Assembly: GCA_026393865.1 (NCBI GenBank)
Contig: JAPKZI010000009.1
Coordinates: 1 to 37,327, forward strand
Origin: Candidatus Aminicenantota bacterium
GTDB lineage: Bacteria; Acidobacteriota; Aminicenantia; Aminicenantales; UBA4085
Direction of reading: 5' to 3'
Length of the DNA stretch: 37,327 nucleotides
Below are positions 16,605 to 23,442 of the stretch, in pieces (position 1 is the first letter of the stretch; each line of letters starts with the position of its first letter). The notes beneath the pieces were generated by a model that searched no databases, had not been told where the DNA came from, and was given only the letters and a program-made list of their open reading frames with translations. Made by a program: the position numbers and the translations under genes.

Positions 16605-19053
16605 ATCCAAGTACGGACATTTCAGCCCGGACGGGAAGGAATACGTCATCACCAACGTCGCCACGCCGAGCCCCTGGATCAACTACATATATAACGGGCG
16701 ATACTTCGCCACGATCTCGAACAACGGAGGCGGGATCAGCTATTATAAGAGCCCCCTTCACGGCCGGATCACGAGGTACAGGATCAACGACGTGCCCCCG
16801 GACCGGCCGGGGAAATACATCTATGTCAAAGACCGGGAGTCGAGCGCGTTCTGGAGCCTGACCTGGCAGCCGGTCGGGAGGAATGTCGAGGCGTATCGTG
16901 TCGCCCACGGTTTCGGCTATACGCGGGCCGACGCCGACGTGGAAGGCATCGCCTCATCTGTTCTCTTTTTCGTCCCCCCCGATGACGACCAGGAGATCTG
17001 GAAGGTCCGGCTCACCAACGGATCGGCCGGGACACGCCGCCTTTCGATCATCGGCTACGTCGAATTCGCCCTCGGCCACGCCCTCATCGACCTCATCAAC
17101 CAGTGCGACGATCAGCATTTCAACCGCGTTCACTTCGACCGCGAACTCAACGCTATCTTCGCGACCAAGACCTACTGGGTGACGGAGACGCGCGGAACCC
17201 AGCATCAGGAGAACAAGGAATGGGACCGCTGGGCGTTCTTCACGGTCGATCGGCCCGTCGTCGCCTACGAGACGCTGCGCGAACGCTTCCTGGGGTCTTA
17301 CCGCAACGAGAGCCGCCCCGAGGCCATTGACCTCGGCCGGCTCGGATCCCGCGACACGGATTTCGGCAACGCCGTCGGCGCTCTGCAGGTCGATCTCGAT
17401 CTTGCCCCGGGCCAGTCCGAAGATCTCGTTTTTTCTCTTGGCGTCGTTCCCAAGGCCGAGTTCGAGTCGAAAAAACAGGCCGCCGTTAGGAAATATCACG
17501 ACCTGGGCGCCGTTAGCTCCGCGTTCGCCGCCGTTCAGAAGGCCTGGACGGATTTCTTCGATCACGCGCGCTTTGAAACACCCTACCCCGACGCCAATAT
17601 CTTCATGAACTATTGGACTCCCTATCAAGCCAAGGTCGCCTTCGACGTCGGCCGCGTCGCCAGCTTTTATTACTGGGGCATCGGCCGGGGCTTCGGCTAT
17701 CGTGACACGGCCCAGGACACCATCGCCATCTCGATCTCCGATCCGGCCAAGGCGCGCGAGAGGATCCTCCTCCTGGCCCGCCAGATGCGGCGCGACGGCA
17801 AGGTTTATCACCACTTCTACGGCGACGGTCAGGGCGAATTCACCGAGCACTGCGACGACCCGCTCTGGTTTATCCTGGCCGTCACGGAGTATCTCAAGGA
17901 GAGCGGTGATTTCGGCCTTCTTGATCAGCCGGAGCCGTTTCTCGACGGCGGCCGGGGCCCCGGGCTTTGCCCGGGGGTCCACTTCCGCCGCGAAGGCTCG
18001 TCCCTTGACGGCCCCAAGGGAACGATCCTCGACCATCTCTTCGCCGTCGTCGATTTCGCCCGGTCCAACCTCAGGTCCCACGGCCTGCCCAACTTCGGCC
18101 GGGGGGATTGGAACGACACCCTCGATTACATCGGCGGCGCGGACGGCGGCGAGAGCGTCTGGGGCGGGATGTTCTATATGGCCATGCTCACCCGGCTCAT
18201 CGAATTGCTCGAGCATCTGAAGCTGGATTCGAGGATCCAGGACATCGCCGCTGTCCGCGACGGACTGGCCGAAGCCCTGGACAAATTCTGTTGGGATGGA
18301 GCCTGGTACATCCGCGCTTTCGGGGAGAACGGCAAGAAGATCGGATCGAAGGACAATCGATACGGCCAAATCTTCATCAACGCCCAGAGCTGGGCGGTGA
18401 TCGCCGGACTTCCCGACCGATCGCGCCTCATTCAGGCTATGGACAGCGCCCGCGAAAGGCTCGGCTCGGAATACGGGCCGAAGATCTGCGCCCCCGCCTT
18501 CCGCGAGATCGACCCCAAGATCGGACTCATCACCCGCTGCGTCCGGGGGAAGAAGGAAAACGGCGCGGTCTTCTGCCATCCGGCGGCCTGGCTGATCCAG
18601 GCCGAGTGCCTATTAGGACGGGGAGACGCGGCTTTCGAATATTATCGAACGCTGCTGCCCAATCGCGTCGATCCGGATGTCTTTACAGCCGAGCCCTATG
18701 TTTATTCTCAATACATCACCAGCGACGAGCACGAATCCCCGGGCCGGGCCAGCCATTCCTGGCAGACCGGCTCGGCAGCCTGGATGTTCCGGGTCGCCGT
18801 CGACTTCATCCTCGGCATCCGGCCGACGTACGAAGGGCTTCTCGTCGATCCCGTCATCCCCCGGTCGTGGAAAGACTTCCGGGCCGAGCGCGTTTTTCGC
18901 GGCACGCGCTATTTCGTCGAGGTCGAAAATCCGGGCGGCGCGGAATCGGGCGTGGCCGCGATGACCGTCGACGGCCGTCCGGTCCAAGGCCGGATCGTGC
19001 CCATCTCGGACAAGCCCGAATGCCGGATCCATGTTACAATGAGCCCGAGGTGA
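16570..19053 (+). CDS. GH94 glycoside phosphorylase (cellobiose phosphorylase-like) with repeat-encoded insertion
   Basis: An 827-residue inverting phosphorylase. The family splits beta-glucosides such as cellobiose with phosphate to give glucose-1-phosphate. The N-terminal beta-sandwich starts YGHFSPDGKEYVITN and contains the PWINY and ITRYR motifs of cellobiose phosphorylases. The (alpha/alpha)6 barrel contains GFGYRDTAQD and the catalytic acid D513 in GDWND. No signal peptide: cytoplasmic. Residues 459-479 (GGRGPGLCPGV and following) are encoded by a shortened three-hairpin repeat. Without them the text reads FLDGPKGTILDHL, matching the family's usual DGGEGTVYEHL. The insert is about 35 residues before the catalytic Asp, so activity may be altered but the barrel stays in frame. 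It overlaps the symporter and is 4 nt from the GH130 gene. Confidence 0.93.
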   Translation: MTDSFIKTMTARSKYGHFSPDGKEYVITNVATPSPWINYIYNGRYFATISNNGGGISYYKSPLHGRITRYRINDVPPDRPGKYIYVKDRESSAFWSLTWQPVGRNVEAYRVAHGFGYTRADADVEGIASSVLFFVPPDDDQEIWKVRLTNGSAGTRRLSIIGYVEFALGHALIDLINQCDDQHFNRVHFDRELNAIFATKTYWVTETRGTQHQENKEWDRWAFFTVDRPVVAYETLRERFLGSYRNESRPEAIDLGRLGSRDTDFGNAVGALQVDLDLAPGQSEDLVFSLGVVPKAEFESKKQAAVRKYHDLGAVSSAFAAVQKAWTDFFDHARFETPYPDANIFMNYWTPYQAKVAFDVGRVASFYYWGIGRGFGYRDTAQDTIAISISDPAKARERILLLARQMRRDGKVYHHFYGDGQGEFTEHCDDPLWFILAVTEYLKESGDFGLLDQPEPFLDGGRGPGLCPGVHFRREGSSLDGPKGTILDHLFAVVDFARSNLRSHGLPNFGRGDWNDTLDYIGGADGGESVWGGMFYMAMLTRLIELLEHLKLDSRIQDIAAVRDGLAEALDKFCWDGAWYIRAFGENGKKIGSKDNRYGQIFINAQSWAVIAGLPDRSRLIQAMDSARERLGSEYGPKICAPAFREIDPKIGLITRCVRGKKENGAVFCHPAAWLIQAECLLGRGDAAFEYYRTLLPNRVDPDVFTAEPYVYSQYITSDEHESPGRASHSWQTGSAAWMFRVAVDFILGIRPTYEGLLVDPVIPRSWKDFRAERVFRGTRYFVEVENPGGAESGVAAMTVDGRPVQGRIVPISDKPECRIHVTMSPR
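17945..18009 (+). repeat. Three-hairpin repeat, copy 2 (shortened, 65 bp) inside the GH94 gene
   Basis: Same ends as the full copies (ACGGCGGCCGG to CCCTTGAC) but with an internal 39-bp deletion. The deletion removes the whole second hairpin and the left arm of the third. Flanking GACGG occurs on both sides (17944-17948 and 18007-18011), so the net insertion is 63 bp, or 21 codons. In this reading frame the full element would contain TAG and TAA, both within the deleted 39 bp. Confidence 0.95.
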
Positions 19054-19057
19054 ATCC

Positions 19058-20029
19058 ATGGAGCGCTGTTCAAGAAATCCCATCCTGACCCGGAAGACGG
19101 TCCCGCCTGTCCCTCCCCTTCTGACCGACGTCACATCGGTCTTTAACCCCGGCGCCGTCAGACAGCATGGAGGGTATCACCTGATCCTTCGGGTGCAGGC
19201 CCGCTCGCGCGAGACGTTCCTGATGGTCGCCGAAAGCGCCGACGGAGCAAATTTTATGGTCAGGCCGGAGATCGTCCATTTTGAGGGGATCGAAAAGATC
19301 AAGGAGCGGATCTACCATATCTACGACGCGCGCCTCACGCCGCTCGAGGGCGATATATATATCATGTTCGCCATGGACATGGACTCCGGCTGCCGGCTCG
19401 GTCTCGGCCGGACGCGCGATTTCAAGAAGTTTGAATTCCTCGGGATCACCTCGAACGAGGACATCCGGAACGGCGTCCTTTTTCCGGAGAAGATCGGCGG
19501 CCGGTATCTGCGCATGGACCGGCCGAACAAAGCCCGCCTCGAGGGCGGCCCGACGACGGGCAGCACCATCTGGCTTTCGGAATCCGAAGACCTCATCCGC
19601 TGGACGCCCGTCGCGCCGCTCATCAGCGGCCGGTTCCATTACTGGGACGAACTCATCGGATCCGGCCCCCCGCCCGTCAAGACCCGCGAAGGCTGGCTCC
19701 ACATCTATCACGGGGTGGCGACGCATTTTGGAAGCGCCAACGTTTATCAAGCCGGCGTCGTGCTGCTCGACCTCAAAGACCCGTCCAAGGTCCTCGGCCG
19801 CTGCCGCCACAATATCCTTGAGCCGCGCGCGATCTATGAACTGGCCGGCCAGGTCCCCAATGTCGTCTTTCCGAGCGGCATGATCGTCGAGAAAGTCGAC
19901 AAGGACGGATTTTCCCAACCCGCTTCACCAGTCAAGATATACTACGGCGCCGCGGATACGGTCGTCGGCATGGCCGAGACGACGGTCAAGGATCTCCTGG
20001 CGGCGGCCAAGGAATCTCCCATCTTTTGA
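19058..20029 (+). CDS. GH130 family glycoside phosphorylase
   Basis: A 323-residue five-bladed beta-propeller protein of family GH130. These enzymes phosphorolyse beta-mannosides such as mannosyl-glucose or mannobiose, releasing mannose-1-phosphate. Visible landmarks are the start NPILTRKTVP, FNPGAVRQHGGYHLILRVQAR, the catalytic Asp region YHIYDARLTPLEG near residue 90 and the sugar-binding segment HIYHGVA. The C-terminal blade includes YYGAADTVVGMA. No signal peptide. It follows GH94 after 4 nt with a GAGGTG ribosome binding site, and the UroD-family ATG starts 1 nt after its stop codon. Substrate class is inferred from the family; which beta-mannoside cannot be told. Confidence 0.92.
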   Translation: MERCSRNPILTRKTVPPVPPLLTDVTSVFNPGAVRQHGGYHLILRVQARSRETFLMVAESADGANFMVRPEIVHFEGIEKIKERIYHIYDARLTPLEGDIYIMFAMDMDSGCRLGLGRTRDFKKFEFLGITSNEDIRNGVLFPEKIGGRYLRMDRPNKARLEGGPTTGSTIWLSESEDLIRWTPVAPLISGRFHYWDELIGSGPPPVKTREGWLHIYHGVATHFGSANVYQAGVVLLDLKDPSKVLGRCRHNILEPRAIYELAGQVPNVVFPSGMIVEKVDKDGFSQPASPVKIYYGAADTVVGMAETTVKDLLAAAKESPIF

Positions 20030-20030
20030 C

Positions 20031-21050
20031 ATGAACAGCCGGGAGCGCGTCAAACGGGCCATCCGATTCCAAAAACCGGACCGGGCCCCCATCTCCCACG
20101 CCGTCCTTCCTGCGGCCCAGTTGAAATATGAACAGGCCCTTGCCGAAATCCTGACCGAGTTCCGCGAGGATTTCGGCTGGGACTATATGCCGGATCTGCC
20201 CGTCGAAAAGTGGTCCGCTCAATATAGGCAAGGCCTCCAGGTCGACGATTTCGGCACGGTCTGGCAAGTGGAGTGGGCCGGGATCTGCGGCATCCCCGTC
20301 CAATGGCCGATCCCCGACCTCGACCGCTACCAAGAATATCTCTGGCCAGAGGATTTCAAGGCGGGCCCTCCCGCCGGACGACATTACAGCGGCCACATGT
20401 GCGGCTATGACGAGCGCTGGTACGCCCGCGGCGCCTGGCTCATCTATTTCGAGCAACTCCAACAGCTCCGGGGCATGGAAAACCTGCTCATGGACATCGC
20501 CTCGGAATCCCGGCCGTTCCTGCGCCTGATGGACGACATGCTGGCCTTCAACCTGCGCTGGATCGACCGCTGGGTCAAATTCGAATACGACGGATTGCAC
20601 TTCGGGGACGACTGGGGCATGCAGAATCGCCTGTTCATCCGCCCCGAAACCTGGCGCCGCCTGTTCAAGCCCCGCTACGCCGAGATGTTCAGGCGGGTGA
20701 AAGCGGCCGGGAAAGACGTCTGGTTCCACAGCGACGGCTTCATCAACGACATTTTCGGGGACCTGATCGAGATCGGCGCGGACGTCATCAATTTCCAAGT
20801 CGCGGTCGTCGGCCACGAATGGGCGCGGAAGAACGTCCGCGGCCGGGTCGCCGTCCGGACGGACATCGACCGGCAGAACGTCCTTCCCTTCGGCTCCCCC
20901 GCCCAGGTCAAAGAAGAGGTCCACCGGACATTCGAATCGTGCGGCACGCCGGATGGCGGTCTCATCGCCTGCGGGGAGGTCGGGCCCGACGTCCCGCTGG
21001 CGAACATCCGGGCCATGGTCGAGGCCTTCAGGGACTACGGGAAACTCTGA
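20031..21050 (+). CDS. Uroporphyrinogen decarboxylase (UroD)-family protein of unknown role
   Basis: A 339-residue TIM-barrel protein of the UroD/MtaA superfamily. It starts MNSRERVKRAIRFQKPDRAP, the classic opening of this group, and has FHSDGFINDIFGDLIEIGAD and GGLIACGEVGPDVP towards the end. The superfamily contains heme-pathway decarboxylases and corrinoid-linked methyltransferases. Members embedded in sugar operons of this kind are distinct and mostly uncharacterised, so I do not assign hemE. It is the last gene of the symporter-GH94-GH130 run, one base after the GH130 stop codon. A long palindrome follows it. Confidence 0.85.
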   Translation: MNSRERVKRAIRFQKPDRAPISHAVLPAAQLKYEQALAEILTEFREDFGWDYMPDLPVEKWSAQYRQGLQVDDFGTVWQVEWAGICGIPVQWPIPDLDRYQEYLWPEDFKAGPPAGRHYSGHMCGYDERWYARGAWLIYFEQLQQLRGMENLLMDIASESRPFLRLMDDMLAFNLRWIDRWVKFEYDGLHFGDDWGMQNRLFIRPETWRRLFKPRYAEMFRRVKAAGKDVWFHSDGFINDIFGDLIEIGADVINFQVAVVGHEWARKNVRGRVAVRTDIDRQNVLPFGSPAQVKEEVHRTFESCGTPDGGLIACGEVGPDVPLANIRAMVEAFRDYGKL

Positions 21051-21058
21051 CTCTTATC

Positions 21059-21144
21059 AATTCCGGGGATACTAACCTTAATTCGCCTTCCGAAAAATAA
21101 AAGTCCTAAACGCTATACGAATTATGGTTAGCGTCCCCGGAATT
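21059..21144. repeat. REP-like long palindrome after the UroD-family gene
   Basis: Arms 21059-21085 and 21118-21144 are inverted copies of 27 bp with three mismatches (AATTCCGGGGA, CTAACC and AATTCG shared). They enclose a 32-nt AT-rich centre. The arm sequence resembles CCGGGGA-type palindromes associated with IS200/RAYT-like transposases in environmental genomes, but no transposase is present here. It begins 8 nt after the UroD stop codon and could also end transcription. Confidence 0.75.
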
Positions 21145-21162
21145 CAGCCAAAAATTTAGGGG

Positions 21163-21191
21163 TTGAGTTATCTGTCATCGAAATATAAAAT
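21163..21191 (+). promoter_or_regulatory. Putative promoter of the desulfoferrodoxin-rubrerythrin pair
   Basis: TTGAGT (21163-21168), a 17-nt spacer and TAAAAT (21186-21191) lie in an AT-rich patch just upstream of the desulfoferrodoxin ribosome binding site (AAGGAGAG). I see no clear PerR-type operator. Confidence 0.48.
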
Positions 21192-21224
21192 ATATTCTCT
21201 AAAAATCAATAAGGAGAGTTGCAT

Positions 21225-21605
21225 ATGCCGAAAGTCAGTCAAAGACTCCAAGTCTTCAAGTGCGCCCTCTGCGGGAATATCGTCGAAGTATTATTTGTCG
21301 GAGGCGCCGAGCTCGTCTGCTGCGGCCAGCCTATGAACCTGCTGACCGAGAACACGGTCGACGCGTCCAAGGAAAAGCATGTCCCGGTGATCGAGAAGAC
21401 GGCCGACGGGGTCAAGGTCAAAGTGGGCTCCGTCCCCCACCCTATGGAGGACAAGCACTACATCCAGTGGGTCGAGGTCATCGACGGCGGATTCGTCTAT
21501 CGCCAGTTCTTGAAACCCGGCCAGGCTCCCGAAGCCGTGTTCTGCGTCAAAGGCAAGGTTTCCGCCCGCGAATATTGCAATCTCCACGGCTTATGGAAAG
21601 CGTGA
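21225..21605 (+). CDS. dfx: Desulfoferrodoxin (class I superoxide reductase)
   Basis: A 126-residue cytoplasmic iron protein that reduces superoxide to peroxide in anaerobes. The N-terminal desulforedoxin centre has C13, C16, C32 and C33. The catalytic Fe centre ligands are H52 (EKHVPVI), H72 (PHPM), H78 (DKHYIQW), C118 and H121 (YCNLHGLW). All ligands of a 2Fe superoxide reductase are present. The ATG at 21225 is preferred over a TTG two codons earlier because of the AAGGAGAG spacing. Rubrerythrin follows after 19 nt and would remove the peroxide formed. Confidence 0.96.
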   Translation: MPKVSQRLQVFKCALCGNIVEVLFVGGAELVCCGQPMNLLTENTVDASKEKHVPVIEKTADGVKVKVGSVPHPMEDKHYIQWVEVIDGGFVYRQFLKPGQAPEAVFCVKGKVSAREYCNLHGLWKA

Positions 21606-21624
21606 CCGGAGCGAACAAGGAGAA

Positions 21625-22209
21625 ATGACCATGTCGAAATCCATCAAAGGGACCCAAACGGAAAAGAACCTCCTGGCTTCGTTCGCCGGAGAATCTCAAG
21701 CCCGGAACCGCTACACCTACTTCTCCGGCGTCGCCCGGAAAGCAGGCTTCGAGCAGATCGCCGAGATCTTCCTCGAGACCGCCGAGAACGAAAAAGAGCA
21801 CGCCAAGCGGTTCTTCCGATTCCTCGAAGGCGGAGACCTCGAGATCACGGCCTCTTATCCCGCCGGCGTAATCGGCGAAACGGCGGCCAACCTCGAAGCC
21901 GCCGCGGCCGGCGAACACCTCGAATGGACCAAGCTTTACAAGGAGGCGGAAAAGACGGCCGAGAAAGAAGGCTTCCCCGAGATCGCCAAGCAGTTCAAGG
22001 AAATCAGCGAGATCGAGGCTCATCATGAAAAGCGCTACCGGAAACTGCTGGCCAATGTCCGTGAGGGTAAGGTCTTCAAGAAGGACGTCGTCGTGAAATG
22101 GAAATGCCGCAATTGCGGCTACATCCATGAGAGCAAAGAGGCGCCCCAGAACTGTCCGGCCTGCTTGCATGCTCGCGCGTTCTACGAGGTGCTCGCGGAA
22201 AACTATTGA
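21625..22209 (+). CDS. rbr: Rubrerythrin
   Basis: A 194-residue non-heme di-iron peroxidase. The ferritin-like four-helix domain has E23, the ENEKEH motif (54-59), a GEHLEW segment and [10 protein letters not shown] (129-138), the usual di-iron ligands. The C-terminal rubredoxin domain carries the Cys4 site C161, C164, C177 and C180. It reduces hydrogen peroxide using electrons from rubredoxin-like donors in the cytoplasm of anaerobes. Its ATG follows AAGGAGAA; a second ATG two codons later is possible. It is probably co-transcribed with the superoxide reductase and ends at a repeat-like hairpin. Confidence 0.96.
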   Translation: MTMSKSIKGTQTEKNLLASFAGESQARNRYTYFSGVARKAGFEQIAEIFLETAENEKEHAKRFFRFLEGGDLEITASYPAGVIGETAANLEAAAAGEHLEWTKLYKEAEKTAEKEGFPEIAKQFKEISEIEAHHEKRYRKLLANVREGKVFKKDVVVKWKCRNCGYIHESKEAPQNCPACLHARAFYEVLAENY

Positions 22210-22218
22210 CGGACGGGA

Positions 22219-22272
22219 CCTCCCGAGGTTGAATGAGATCCTTCGCTTCGTTCAGGAGGGACAGGCTTTTTT
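22219..22272 (+). terminator. Probable terminator built on a dispersed-repeat fragment
   Basis: CCTCC (22219-22223) pairs with GGAGG (22255-22259), and TGAATGA (22230-22236) pairs with TCGTTCA (22248-22254). Six T residues follow at 22267-22272. The core GAGATCCTTCGCTTCG at 22235-22250 matches a dispersed repeat fragment common in bacterial genomes. The T-run overlaps the stop codon of the convergent GHMP kinase gene. Confidence 0.5.
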
Positions 22273-23263
22273 AGAAGACAATCGGCTTGACCACGATCGC
22301 GCCTAATCTCCCCAGTTCCTCTAACAGCCGCTCAAACATGACCTCGTCCTTAAAGGTCCCAAGAATCGACCCCCCCGATCCGGCGAAATGGGACGAAGCG
22401 CCGCAGCCCCTGGCCGTGTCGATCATCTCCTGATTGGCGGGGTGAATGGTCATAATCGACCGGCGCAAGTCGAAGTTCTCGTTGATGAGCCGGGACAGCC
22501 GGTCATGGTCCTGTTCCAGGATCGCCGCGCGTCCCTGGTCGGCCAGCCCGGCCAGCTTTTTCAGCGTTTCGAGGGTGAACGGATCGCCCCGGTCGACCTT
22601 GATCCGGATCTCGTTCAGGACGCGGCCGGAGACCTTTCCCAGGGCCGGCTTGTAAGCGAGGTATAAAGGGGGAAGCAAGTCAGCATCCAAGCGTTCATAC
22701 CGGCCATAGCCCCTGTCCCTGAGGAGATCCCTGTCGAAGTCCATGTACAGGCAGCCTTCATAGACCTGGGTAACCCGGTCCTGGAGTCCGGCGTTGATAT
22801 CGAGTTCATCCCTTTCCGCGCCGAGGATGAGCCCGGGTTGCGCCTCGATCGGGATCGTCAGTTCGTAGAAATTCATCAAGGCTCTCATGGTCGCAGTAAT
22901 GATGGCGCTCGAGCCGCCCAGTCCGATCTGCCGGGGGATGTCGGATGTGAAGCGGACCGTAAAATTCTTCCGCGGAAGAACTACGCCGGAAGAAAGAGCA
23001 TATTCATAAAACTTTTTCATGGCGGCCTTGATGAGGCGGACGGCTCCGTAATAGCCGTAAAGCCCGACCTTTTCAGCGAATTCGGAAAGCGATCCGTAGC
23101 GCTCCTCCTCGTCCGCGGACGGAACGATGCGGATGTCCGGGCTGTCCTCGAGCGCCAATCGCGCCCGGAAATTCTTGATCGAGACGGCGATGACCTTGCC
23201 GAAATAGCCGTCAGACGGATTCCCGAGCAATCCCGCCCGGGCGAAGGCGAACCCTTCGATCAT
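22271..23263 (-). CDS. GHMP family sugar kinase, glucuronokinase-like
   Basis: A 330-residue cytoplasmic GHMP-fold kinase. The ATP-binding signature is IPRQIGLGGSSAI (109-121). The start ARAGLLGNPSDGYFGK strongly recalls plant glucuronokinases, which phosphorylate C1 of glucuronate. ASSHFAGSGGSI near the C-terminus is the third GHMP motif. The product would be a sugar-1-phosphate. A sugar nucleotidyltransferase gene lies 3.3 kb upstream on the same strand, so the two may form a kinase plus nucleotidyltransferase salvage pair. The ATG follows AAGGAGAGAGCTCGC. Exact substrate unproven. Confidence 0.88.
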   Translation of the reverse strand: MIEGFAFARAGLLGNPSDGYFGKVIAVSIKNFRARLALEDSPDIRIVPSADEEERYGSLSEFAEKVGLYGYYGAVRLIKAAMKKFYEYALSSGVVLPRKNFTVRFTSDIPRQIGLGGSSAIITATMRALMNFYELTIPIEAQPGLILGAERDELDINAGLQDRVTQVYEGCLYMDFDRDLLRDRGYGRYERLDADLLPPLYLAYKPALGKVSGRVLNEIRIKVDRGDPFTLETLKKLAGLADQGRAAILEQDHDRLSRLINENFDLRRSIMTIHPANQEMIDTARGCGASSHFAGSGGSILGTFKDEVMFERLLEELGRLGAIVVKPIVF

Positions 23264-23338
23264 GCGAGCTCTCTCCTTATGGACAATCCCTCATCTCGCC
23301 TTCCTTCCGGCGAGATGGGAAAGTGTCTTCGTTTTTCG

Positions 23339-23442
23339 ACGGCGGCCGGGGCCCCGGGCTTTGCCCGGGGGTCCACTTCCGCCGTACTCGCCCGTAGATA
23401 TAAGCCACGGGCGAGTGGCGAGCCGAAGGCTCGTCCCTTGAC
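23339..23442 (+). repeat. Three-hairpin GC-rich repeat, copy 3 (full length, 104 bp)
   Basis: Stem 1 is 23352-23359 with 23363-23370, stem 2 is 23386-23395 with 23407-23416, and stem 3 is 23418-23424 with 23428-23434. The left flank is TTTTCG. The right end overlaps the last base of the oxidoreductase stop codon (23442-23444, minus strand), so it forms the immediate 3' UTR of that gene. The rest of the gap to the GHMP kinase (23264-23338) contains only its ribosome binding site and a CATCTCGCC/GGCGAGATG stem-loop (23291-23317). Confidence 0.95.

Noticed and set aside
20031-21050. Assignment of the UroD-family gene as hemE
   Set aside because: It lies in a sugar phosphorylase operon with no heme genes and does not show a clear hemE-type sequence.
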